From an uncultured Bacteroidia bacterium (GTDB lineage Bacteria > Bacteroidota > Bacteroidia > Bacteroidales > F082): DNA of 64,000 nucleotides. Under the pieces are notes generated by a model. That model worked only from the letters and a program-made list of their open reading frames with translations. It did no database searches and was not told the DNA's origin. This document shows, piece by piece, positions 56,696 through 64,000 of the stretch. The position numbers and the translations under genes are program-made. The stretch spans positions 248,001 through 312,000 of the forward strand of contig CADADR010000002.1 of the NCBI GenBank assembly GCA_902786745.1. Direction: 5' to 3'. Numbering within the stretch: the stretch's first letter is position 1; each line of letters starts with the position of its first letter.

Positions 56696-59600
56696 TCATT
56701 CGGTTGAAGGTCTGACATAGATGTAGCCCTTGCCCTGCTCAAGCGACGTAAGCGTCCCCTTCCACGTCGTACCGTTGTATATGGCGAAGCCATTGTCTTG
56801 AGAGATAATCTTGTCGCCAATGTTGGGCACGAACGATGTCCCGAACATTGTAGTAAGGGCAGTGGAAATTGCTGCTGTCGTGCCAGTGTATCCGATCCAG
56901 TTGTTGCCGTCATGGATAGTGACACTGCTGGCGGGAACTGTGCGACCCGATAATTCGTACATACCTTCTTCAGCCACATGAACCTTGACCATTTGGCCGG
57001 GAGTAATGACTCTTATGTTTTCTTCCTCACATATCACGGCATCGCTGCCAAGCTCGTCTTGCATCGCTTCCACAATCACCTCGACGCTTGGTGCAATCCA
57101 GTTCCAACCTGGGTCTAAGCCTATCAATAACGTTGTAGGCGAAGCGTCCTGGTCTTCACAAAGCGTATGGGTGGGCAACAAAACCATGCGGTATTCTGGG
57201 TTTTCGCCAAGACCAGCAGGCTCGGTCGTCGTGAAGGTGACCGTGCTGCTTGGCTCAGTGCAACACACAAAAACACCCTCGCAAGGCTTGATGGGCGTGC
57301 CAGCAGGAACTCCAACAATGGCGTCGCCCGTGTCGTTCATCCTGTAGAACGGGATGTAATTGTCGCCCTGCTTCAGATAGGCATTGCAGGTGAATGGGTT
57401 ACCGATGAGGTTCATGCCAACCAACTTAACGTCAGTGTTTGAATTATCGTAGTTAATGTAGACATCCACATCTTCATCGGTAGCGGAGAATGAACTGCTG
57501 GTTTGAGCCGTACTGAAATTCACCGTCATATCGTCTTGAATGGAATAAAGATAACCCGTAGAGCGAACCATCAGCTGACTTCCATAGATGGAGCCTTGAG
57601 GATAAGTTCCAGCGGGTGAGCTGCATCCGCCTTCCGACGTGCATTTCTCGTTCCTCCATTCCTCACTAAAATAGTGATCAAATCTATACAAGTCCATCTT
57701 GTCGAAGTCGAGTTCCGTGCCATTCAGAGGCACCAAGGGGTCGTTGATCGAAATGTCGACGGGCGACGCAATGAGATACCAATTCAGCCTATCGTTCACG
57801 TTGACAGCGCCATAGCCTGTGATGTTCTTCTCGATGGTGGCGAAGAACTGGTTAGCCGACTTCACTTGGCCGCCGTCGTTGATGAGCAGCCAATCGCTCG
57901 CAACAGCGTTTTCACCTGTAATGGTATTGGCATTGAGGACACCACCAGGGCCGACAATAACGGAAAGGTCGGCACCAGGAATAAGGGTAGTGATGTTGGC
58001 TTCGCCGCAAATGTAAGAAGCTCTAGCCGCGTTGACATTGAGGGTGCCAATGGTAGCTGAACCATCGGGATATATGTCTAAGCCCATAAACGGATACGTT
58101 TCATACGACTCTCCGTTTATATTGACTGTATTGGCAGACAGGCTACCAACCGTCACAGCGATGCTTCCAGGAGCCGTCAAATTGGCAGTTCCGACCGTCG
58201 CGTTATCGCTGCTGATAGTAAGATGATGGGCATTTTGATTGAGGGTGGTGATGTTCCAGTTGCCCTCATTACTAGCAAAAACCTTGTCAAAGCCAAAGCT
58301 GGCCGTGCCGATATTGAGGGTGCCGCCACCTTCCACATTCACTTTGTTTTCAGGAATGTCCATCTCGCCAACCGTCAACTCACCGCCAGAATTAATGTCA
58401 AGATAACCCTGCGTACCAAAACGCAACGTGCCCACTGTCGGGTCGCAACCGTCAGGCACATCGGCGCGGCTCATAAGCGTCACATTCAAGGAAGGTGAAT
58501 ATGAGGGTGCGACAGGATACCAGTTGTTGCTATTATTCCAGTCAGAATTGTTACTAAGCGCATCGTCAAAAATACTCATACCGTAGCTTTCGTTATCGAA
58601 AGAGGTAATCACCACATCGTCGATGAACCACTCGGCGGCCGCATCGCTTCCGTGGTCGAATCTGACGCTGATCGTTTTGGTGCTTCCGTTGTTATCAGGG
58701 AGCCAGCGGCTTAGTGAGAGGTGAATCTGTTGCCATTGGTCGCACCCATATTCTGGCATTTCATAAATTTCGACCTCTTGGTCGCCGACCAACACCTTCA
58801 CCTTGTTGCCCGTGCCAACCTCGCCGCTGCACTTGGTCCAGAAGCGAAGCACGAGATAGCTTGACCCTTTACTCACATAATTATCATTCAATTCGATCTC
58901 AGGCGTGTCGATATAATCGTACCAACCTGCAACGGGATTATAATTACTGCGGAGACACCAGTTGTGGCCACCATAGCCGTCATAGATGCGGCTCCAATTC
59001 GTTGTATAAGTCCAACAAGCGGGATTAAGCACAATGTTGTCGAAGTCCTCGGTAAAGGGTTCCATGTCTTTCAACTCATAGGCTTGGCATTGCGTTGCAA
59101 AATAGTAATTGGGCGACGACCATTCCGTATAGCCACCTTCAGGACAAATGGTACGAATGCTAAGCAAATAGGCACTAGAAGGGTCAAGGTTTGTCAACGT
59201 ATAGGTATACTGCTGTTGGGGATTTGTATTGTCAGCATAAATAAAATCTTCATTCCAACCTATGTTTGTATTGGTCGGGATGGTCATGTTTCTGTAACGG
59301 ACGATGAAGCCTGTCGAATGTGTGGTCCCAGCCTCGTAGTTGGGATCGTTCCAGTGGAATGTGGCTGATGTTGATTCCAGTGCATAAGTATCAATGCCGC
59401 TAATATTATCACAGCTTCCCTTGGGGAAGATGTGGATGTTATCGACATAGGTGCTCTCGCCACTGCCGTGATCGGTAAAGACAAGGCGGAACCTTAATTT
59501 CGACACCCCTCCTTGCAGTTCAGTAGGAATGCTGAATGTGCCATTCCTTTCAACCCACCCTTGCTCGCTCCATGAGAAGCCCCATGAGCCTGCTGATCGC

Positions 59601-61069
59601 CAAATGCTTTGCCAAGTACCTGAGCCAGACATCACCCAAGCATCATATTGCAACTCAACACTTTCGGCTGTACCAGGAGTGTCGGTACAATACATGTCAA
59701 AATACACCATGAAATCATTGAATTGATAGGTTTTCAGATAGGTTTCGATTCCAACATAAGTGTATGTTCCCGGCGATGGATAAGGATTGCCAGACACGAA
59801 GTTGTATTTCAAGCTATGCGGATCAGCGCCAAAAGACTGTTCTGTACTCAAACTGACATTTTCTGCCCCGGCACCCGTCACGGTGAAGTCGGCAGGCATG
59901 CCATTCTCAAAAGTATACATGAGTTCGTTTAGGCCCCCGAAAGCCGTACGGAACTCGACGGGTTCGCACCAATCGGAGCAGGGGAACTTAGCGCGCACCT
60001 GATAGAGCGTGCCTTGCTGGAGGTTCAGACCGGAAACGCTCATGTTGTAATAGTTGTAAGGGCTGACATTCTGGGCCAAAGTCAGCCACTCCGTTTGGTT
60101 CGATTGCTTGTATTCGAGGTCGACATCCTTGATCAGGTTGTCGTCCCAAGTCACGCGGATGTTGGTTTCGGTGATATAAGTCGGATTCACGGCCAAGCCC
60201 GTAGGCGCATCGCAAGTGGTGGTGAACGTCTTTGTCGCCCAGCTACCATAAGTAAAATAGCTATTGTTATTATCGATGTATTTCGCCCTCACCCTAGTAT
60301 AATAGGTGGTGCCAGACGCAAGGTCGGTCAACGAGAAATACTTATTGTTAGTGGGAACGTTGATCGCAGAAGAGAAATCGCTGTTGGTACTGTATTCCAC
60401 TTCGAAATATGAGCAATTGCCATTCATATCCCAAGACAGATAAGCAGAGGAGTTGGTGATATCAGAAACGACATAATTGTATGGCGTTCTAACATCAAGA
60501 TAAACATTGACGTTGTCAATATCCCACATTCCTTCAAAACGTGCTCCACTTAAAGATATTTGACGGAAAGCAATTCTGGCACCAGCGGGCAAAGTAGTAC
60601 CGACGAAGCTATAATGATGTTCCGTCCCATATGAATCATCTGGTGAGACATCCGAGCCTACTTTTTGGAATGTGTTATTGTTATCCACATATCCAACTTG
60701 TAGTTTTACTTTAGTATTAGTACCAGTTGATGTAAACTTTGAGTTAAAAAATAAATGCAGAAAACCAGCTTGGTAATCAAATGCTGGAAGCTTAGCAATG
60801 ATGTATACGGGCTCTTGTGACGTAGTTACAGCTGGAGTAACCATCCTAAGACTTTTTGTACCATTCAGTCCATTAGTGGTATTGACGCCATATGAAACAT
60901 TTCCGTTTATTATACCATTGGACGTCATGCTCCAATTGGAAGGAGTGGCACCTGCGTTATAAGATTCAAAGTCTTCCAAGTAAGGAACAGGCGATGGAGC
61001 TTGCGCCCAAGCCGCCATCGGCACCATCAGTGCCAAAAGCAGCGTAAAGAGTAAAAAATGCTTTTTCAT
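56696..61069 (-). CDS. Giant exported protein with anchor-J and fibronectin domains and WNW C-terminal domain
   Basis: A 1457-residue exported protein. Signal peptide MKKHFLLFTLLLALMVPMAAW (start at 61069 chosen to place it at the N-terminus). It alternates three anchor-J/cleaved-adhesin-like domains (YLEDFESYNAGATPSNW, STYVDNIHIFPKG, AEWFIDDVVITSFD) with fibronectin type III-like domains (SAYLSWDMNGN, RVTWDDN, SATFHWND). About 850-1050 is a run of TVGTL/LTVGEMDI/LNIGTASF-type short repeats that resembles a right-handed β-helix. The C-terminal 140 residues have GWNWIAP and NNWIGYTG, shared with the two LRR proteins. No T9SS type A signal. It lies directly downstream of the second TPR kinase/regulator pair on the same strand, and with the LRR gene downstream mirrors module 1. 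Confidence 0.82.
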   Translation of the reverse strand: MKKHFLLFTLLLALMVPMAAWAQAPSPVPYLEDFESYNAGATPSNWSMTSNGIINGNVSYGVNTTNGLNGTKSLRMVTPAVTTSQEPVYIIAKLPAFDYQAGFLHLFFNSKFTSTGTNTKVKLQVGYVDNNNTFQKVGSDVSPDDSYGTEHHYSFVGTTLPAGARIAFRQISLSGARFEGMWDIDNVNVYLDVRTPYNYVVSDITNSSAYLSWDMNGNCSYFEVEYSTNSDFSSAINVPTNNKYFSLTDLASGTTYYTRVRAKYIDNNNSYFTYGSWATKTFTTTCDAPTGLAVNPTYITETNIRVTWDDNLIKDVDLEYKQSNQTEWLTLAQNVSPYNYYNMSVSGLNLQQGTLYQVRAKFPCSDWCEPVEFRTAFGGLNELMYTFENGMPADFTVTGAGAENVSLSTEQSFGADPHSLKYNFVSGNPYPSPGTYTYVGIETYLKTYQFNDFMVYFDMYCTDTPGTAESVELQYDAWVMSGSGTWQSIWRSAGSWGFSWSEQGWVERNGTFSIPTELQGGVSKLRFRLVFTDHGSGESTYVDNIHIFPKGSCDNISGIDTYALESTSATFHWNDPNYEAGTTHSTGFIVRYRNMTIPTNTNIGWNEDFIYADNTNPQQQYTYTLTNLDPSSAYLLSIRTICPEGGYTEWSSPNYYFATQCQAYELKDMEPFTEDFDNIVLNPACWTYTTNWSRIYDGYGGHNWCLRSNYNPVAGWYDYIDTPEIELNDNYVSKGSSYLVLRFWTKCSGEVGTGNKVKVLVGDQEVEIYEMPEYGCDQWQQIHLSLSRWLPDNNGSTKTISVRFDHGSDAAAEWFIDDVVITSFDNESYGMSIFDDALSNNSDWNNSNNWYPVAPSYSPSLNVTLMSRADVPDGCDPTVGTLRFGTQGYLDINSGGELTVGEMDIPENKVNVEGGGTLNIGTASFGFDKVFASNEGNWNITTLNQNAHHLTISSDNATVGTANLTAPGSIAVTVGSLSANTVNINGESYETYPFMGLDIYPDGSATIGTLNVNAARASYICGEANITTLIPGADLSVIVGPGGVLNANTITGENAVASDWLLINDGGQVKSANQFFATIEKNITGYGAVNVNDRLNWYLIASPVDISINDPLVPLNGTELDFDKMDLYRFDHYFSEEWRNEKCTSEGGCSSPAGTYPQGSIYGSQLMVRSTGYLYSIQDDMTVNFSTAQTSSSFSATDEDVDVYINYDNSNTDVKLVGMNLIGNPFTCNAYLKQGDNYIPFYRMNDTGDAIVGVPAGTPIKPCEGVFVCCTEPSSTVTFTTTEPAGLGENPEYRMVLLPTHTLCEDQDASPTTLLIGLDPGWNWIAPSVEVIVEAMQDELGSDAVICEEENIRVITPGQMVKVHVAEEGMYELSGRTVPASSVTIHDGNNWIGYTGTTAAISTALTTMFGTSFVPNIGDKIISQDNGFAIYNGTTWKGTLTSLEQGKGYIYVRPSTE

Positions 61070-61238
61070 ATTACTATTATTTATTTTATTGATACTCAAT
61101 ATTTTACGTTGTGAAGAAAAACATCTGCTTCACCGATGTAAAAATATACCATAAAAAACAAGAAAAATGAGGAGAAAACTCCTTCATTTCTCAAGAGTTA
61201 TCAACAAGTTAGTTGAGAGTTTAGAGTCGGGAGTGTTC

Positions 61239-61871
61239 TCAGTTGACGAGGCCGACGCGGAAGGCGAAAAGGATGAGCTCGTTGGTCGACTTCACCCCTA
61301 CCTTGCTGAAGATGCTGCTCTTCATGTTCTCGATGCTGTGGGGCGTGACACACATCTCATCGGCCAACTGTTTGGTATTCAGTCCAGTGGCACACAAACT
61401 AATGAGTTCCATCTCGCGGCGCGTGAGGGTCTTCATGGTCTCATAATCGGCCTTGAGGTCACTCTCGATGCGCATGTGGGCCTCGCCCGTGTAGTCGTTG
61501 CCCGCCATCACCGAACGCAACACCAAGGCAATCTCCTCCGAGTTGATGCTCTTGCTCATGAAGCCGTTCACCCCCGCCTCCAGCAGCTGCTTGACGGTGG
61601 CACCACCCGCCTCGCCCGAGAAGATGACGATCTTGGCATCGGGACAGATTTGCTTAGCCGCGCTAATGACATCCATGCCCGTGCCATCAGGGAGCATATA
61701 GTCCAAAAGCATGAGGTCGGTTTGGCTACCATTCTGCTCAAGGTAGCTTATGGCCTTCGCCACCGTATCGGCTTCGGCCACAATCTGATAGTCGAGATTG
61801 GATTGTTCCAAAGTGGAACGGATGCCCATGCGGCATATCGGTTGGTCTTCGACGATGAGTATCCTAATCAT
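61239..61871 (-). CDS. LuxR/NarL-family response regulator (module 2)
   Basis: A 210-residue regulator, paralogous to the one at 20413-21045. Receiver domain: MIRILIVEDQPICRMGIRST, phosphoacceptor Asp in TDLMLLDYMLPDGTGMDVI, lysine in NGFMSKS. The NarL-type helix-turn-helix has LTRREMELISLCATGLNTKQ and PHSIENMKSSIFSKV. The ATG overlaps the kinase stop (ATGA). The gap of about 170 nt to the 1457-residue surface protein gene shows no clear terminator, so readthrough control is possible as well as activation in trans. Confidence 0.9.
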   Translation of the reverse strand: MIRILIVEDQPICRMGIRSTLEQSNLDYQIVAEADTVAKAISYLEQNGSQTDLMLLDYMLPDGTGMDVISAAKQICPDAKIVIFSGEAGGATVKQLLEAGVNGFMSKSINSEEIALVLRSVMAGNDYTGEAHMRIESDLKADYETMKTLTRREMELISLCATGLNTKQLADEMCVTPHSIENMKSSIFSKVGVKSTNELILFAFRVGLVN

Positions 61872-63766
61872 TGGCCACCTCCCCTCACGCTAAAACGCAC
61901 TGTGGTGCCCTCGTCTTTCCTACTCTCAATCGTTATCTCACCGTCAATCTTATCCACAAGCATCTTGCTGACGAAGAGGCCGATGCCAGTGCCGGTCTCG
62001 CCGCCCGTACCACTGGCCGATGAGGTCATGAACTTGAAGATCTTCTCCAGTTTCTTCTCACCGATACCCATGCCGTTGTCGCTAACCTCAATCCAGATGC
62101 GGCCGCCCTTATCCTCCGCCTTCACGCTGACCTCGCCGTCGGGATAGGAAAACTTCACCGCGTTGCTGAGCAGGTTCTGCATGACGATGCGCACCACGTT
62201 GACGTCGTCGTGAGCCATCATCGTTTTCGGCACCACATTGCTGACCTTGAGCGATTTGGCGGCAATGGTCATCTCCTGCTCCCTAACGCATTCATCCACC
62301 AGTTCTGAGAGTTTGAAGTCAACAGGTTCGACCTTGCTGTTCTCCAGCTCGCCCTTCACCCACTGGATGATGTTCTCCATCCGGTCGTTCAACGCCTCCG
62401 ATGAGGTGCGTAGCATGACCATCTTGGCCTTGCGGTCGGTCTCAGCCATGCCATCGTAGTTGTCGGTCAAGTCGCGCATCACCTGGCACATCGCCCCCAC
62501 AGGTGTCCTCACGTCGTGCGACACAATGGAGAGCAGACGGTCCTTGGTGGCGTTGAGGTGGGCCAACTCTTCGGCGCGTTTCTTACGGATCTGCGCCAAA
62601 CGATACCAAATAAAGGCGATGAGCAGCAAAAGCGCTGCGACGATAGCCAAAACGATGACATACATCCTGTTGCGTTTTGATTTTTCCAGCTCCATCGCCA
62701 ACGCGTGTTCTTTCTCTTGTGTGGCATAACGCACCTGATAGTCGCGAATGAGTTGCTGCTGTGTCTCGTTGAAGACGGAGTCTTTCATCATCATGCTCCG
62801 CTTATAGTATTCCAAAGCCAGCTTGGGATTTCTCTCACGTTCGGCCTGATAGGCAGCTTCAAGCGCCTCTTGCAGCAGCTCGTCGAAATGGTTTTCGTCT
62901 GCCATCACAATGGCTTTGGCGAAGTCGCCTTGCTGAAGATAGATGCTGGTTTCCAAAAACGTCTCGCCGTTTTCCTTCGCGATGCTCAATGCCTCATCCA
63001 TCAAAGCGGCACTCTCGTCGTTGCGACCGACGATGCGATAGGCCTTCGAAAGCGCCATCAACCTGTTGATGATCTTATGCGGGGTGTCCTGGTATTTCCT
63101 TGACAATTCCAGCGATGGCTCAGCAAAATCCACAGCCTCCGGGTTGTTTTGCGCAATGCGCACCTCAGCCAGGTTTTGGTAATATGTGGCCAAGTCAAGG
63201 TTGGATGCCGTGTCGGCAGGATCGACGGTGCCAAGCATGTTGATGCATTTGCGGTACATCTCCTCTGCCGTTTCCAGTTCGCCCATACTGAGATGGATCT
63301 CCGCAATGTTGTTGATGACATAGCGCTTGTTGACCTCGGCCATCTCGCCACCGATCTGATCCATGAGCTCGTTGCAACGGTTATAGCATTCGATGGCTTT
63401 GTCCAATTGGCCGAGACGCTGGTAGGCATTGGCCAGGGTCATGGTGCAGCCCGCCTCGTTGAAAGGGTCGTCGATCTTGTTGTAATGTGCAATGCCCTCT
63501 TCGGAATACTGCACCACATGCTGGAAGTCGTTGTTGTTGAAGAAATGGAGGATCATCGTGCGCAGCACCTTCAACTTGATCTCGTCCTTATCGGTGTCGG
63601 CATCGAAGTTAGGCTCACGACCTATGGTTTCGTCGATGGCCAGGGCGGCACGATAGGCCACCTCTCCCCTGTTGTCCTCAAACACTCGGTAGAGGCTGTC
63701 GAGGTCTTGCGCCGTAGCAACAAGGCACGCCCATAGCATACCTATTATTAAAACTATCTTTTTCAT
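61868..63766 (-). CDS. TPR-sensor histidine kinase (module 2)
   Basis: A 632-residue kinase of the same design as the one at 21042-23021. A signal peptide (MKKIVLIIGMLWACLVATAQ) is followed by periplasmic TPRs of about 330 residues (TLANAYQRLGQLDKAIECYN, LSMGELETAEEMYRKCINML). Then come a transmembrane helix (YVIVLAIVAALLLLIAFIWY), the H-box SIVSHDVRTPVGAMCQVM, and an HATPase domain with NLLSNAVKFSYPDGE, VSDNGMGIGEKKL and GTGIGLFVSKML. The first base of its ATG is the last base of the aroK stop (TGATG), so it is translationally coupled to shikimate kinase. It overlaps the regulator gene downstream. Confidence 0.9.
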   Translation of the reverse strand: MKKIVLIIGMLWACLVATAQDLDSLYRVFEDNRGEVAYRAALAIDETIGREPNFDADTDKDEIKLKVLRTMILHFFNNNDFQHVVQYSEEGIAHYNKIDDPFNEAGCTMTLANAYQRLGQLDKAIECYNRCNELMDQIGGEMAEVNKRYVINNIAEIHLSMGELETAEEMYRKCINMLGTVDPADTASNLDLATYYQNLAEVRIAQNNPEAVDFAEPSLELSRKYQDTPHKIINRLMALSKAYRIVGRNDESAALMDEALSIAKENGETFLETSIYLQQGDFAKAIVMADENHFDELLQEALEAAYQAERERNPKLALEYYKRSMMMKDSVFNETQQQLIRDYQVRYATQEKEHALAMELEKSKRNRMYVIVLAIVAALLLLIAFIWYRLAQIRKKRAEELAHLNATKDRLLSIVSHDVRTPVGAMCQVMRDLTDNYDGMAETDRKAKMVMLRTSSEALNDRMENIIQWVKGELENSKVEPVDFKLSELVDECVREQEMTIAAKSLKVSNVVPKTMMAHDDVNVVRIVMQNLLSNAVKFSYPDGEVSVKAEDKGGRIWIEVSDNGMGIGEKKLEKIFKFMTSSASGTGGETGTGIGLFVSKMLVDKIDGEITIESRKDEGTTVRFSVRGGGQ

Positions 63767-64000
63767 CAGAGAATGTCTTTTATGGCTTCCATCAGGCTCT
63801 CAATGTCAAAGTCTTCCGACTTAGCGGTGATGCGAGCCTGCTCGTAGAATGGCAGACGCGAAGCATAATGCTGGTTGACGAACTCTGTCAACTCCTCTTC
63901 ACTTTTGCCTTCCACCAATGGGCGTTTGTGTCGCGAATGGATGACGCGGTCGACGGCGGCTTGCGGGCTGATGCGCAAGAAGACGGTCAGGCCATGTTGG
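63766..64000 (-). CDS. aroK: Shikimate kinase, 5' end cut by window edge
   Basis: The frame is open to the window edge and reads HGLTVFLRISPQAAVDRV, then HKRPLVEGKSEEELTEFV and HYASRLPFYEQARITAKSED to the stop at 63766. This is the C-terminal third of shikimate kinase: the lid-region RPLVEG and the RLPFYEQA motif are conserved. The N-terminal P-loop is off the window. It overlaps the second TPR kinase by one base, so aroK, kinase and regulator form one operon. Confidence 0.8.
   Translation of the reverse strand, partial: QHGLTVFLRISPQAAVDRVIHSRHKRPLVEGKSEEELTEFVNQHYASRLPFYEQARITAKSEDFDIESLMEAIKDIL

Overview
The window looks like chromosomal DNA of a Bacteroidales (Bacteroidota) bacterium, probably gut- or mucosa-associated. 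The evidence is: (i) many -7 promoter boxes of the Bacteroidetes form TAnnTTTG; (ii) a secreted protein with a type IX secretion (T9SS) C-terminal signal; (iii) giant BspA-type leucine-rich-repeat surface proteins; (iv) a TonB-dependent receptor, a split transketolase and a GH109-type glycosidase; (v) Rhs-tail/immunity cassettes of the kind common in this phylum. No rRNA, tRNA, CRISPR array, integrase or transposase gene was recognised. I cannot name a genus.

Layout. 1-10.9 kb: adenosylhomocysteinase (cut by the left edge), a MORN-repeat protein with an overlapping TonB receptor, a small unknown protein, an NfnA-NfnB-type fusion flavoprotein, and gyrA followed by a TPR protein. 11.0-15.3 kb: an AT-richer accessory stretch with two paralogous units, each an Imm44-like gene translationally coupled to an orphan Rhs C-terminal tail and followed by a candidate immunity gene; one tail is broken by an in-frame TGA. 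15.4-20.4 kb: clpC, cca (CCA-adding enzyme) and miaA. 20.4-30.3 kb: a module made of a TPR histidine kinase, its LuxR-type response regulator and two large secreted proteins, flanked by two copies of the miaA 3' end that share 32 identical bases. 30.3-49.9 kb: housekeeping and sugar genes (BadF-type kinase, speA, acyl-CoA ligase, EamA transporter, endonuclease-like protein, thioredoxin-like protein, NahK-like kinase divergent from a GH109-type enzyme, glycosyltransferase fusion, alkaline phosphatase, transketolase halves, TPR protein, small-multidrug-export family protein, aroE, rlmD). 50.0-63.8 kb: a second kinase/regulator pair with two giant surface proteins, mirroring the first module; the start-less end of aroK lies at the right edge.

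How the genes fit together. The most notable theme is the repeated association of a TPR-type two-component system with one anchor-J-type and one LRR-type surface protein. Three of these four surface proteins end in the same two-part tryptophan-rich C-terminal domain, and the fourth ends in a T9SS signal. GH109 (GalNAc release), the NahK-like kinase (hexosamine 1-phosphorylation) and the BadF-type kinase suggest use of host or dietary amino sugars. Three families of intergenic palindromic elements (A, B and C in the feature list) and a short coding repeat encoding EPVEG/EPVET recur through the window.
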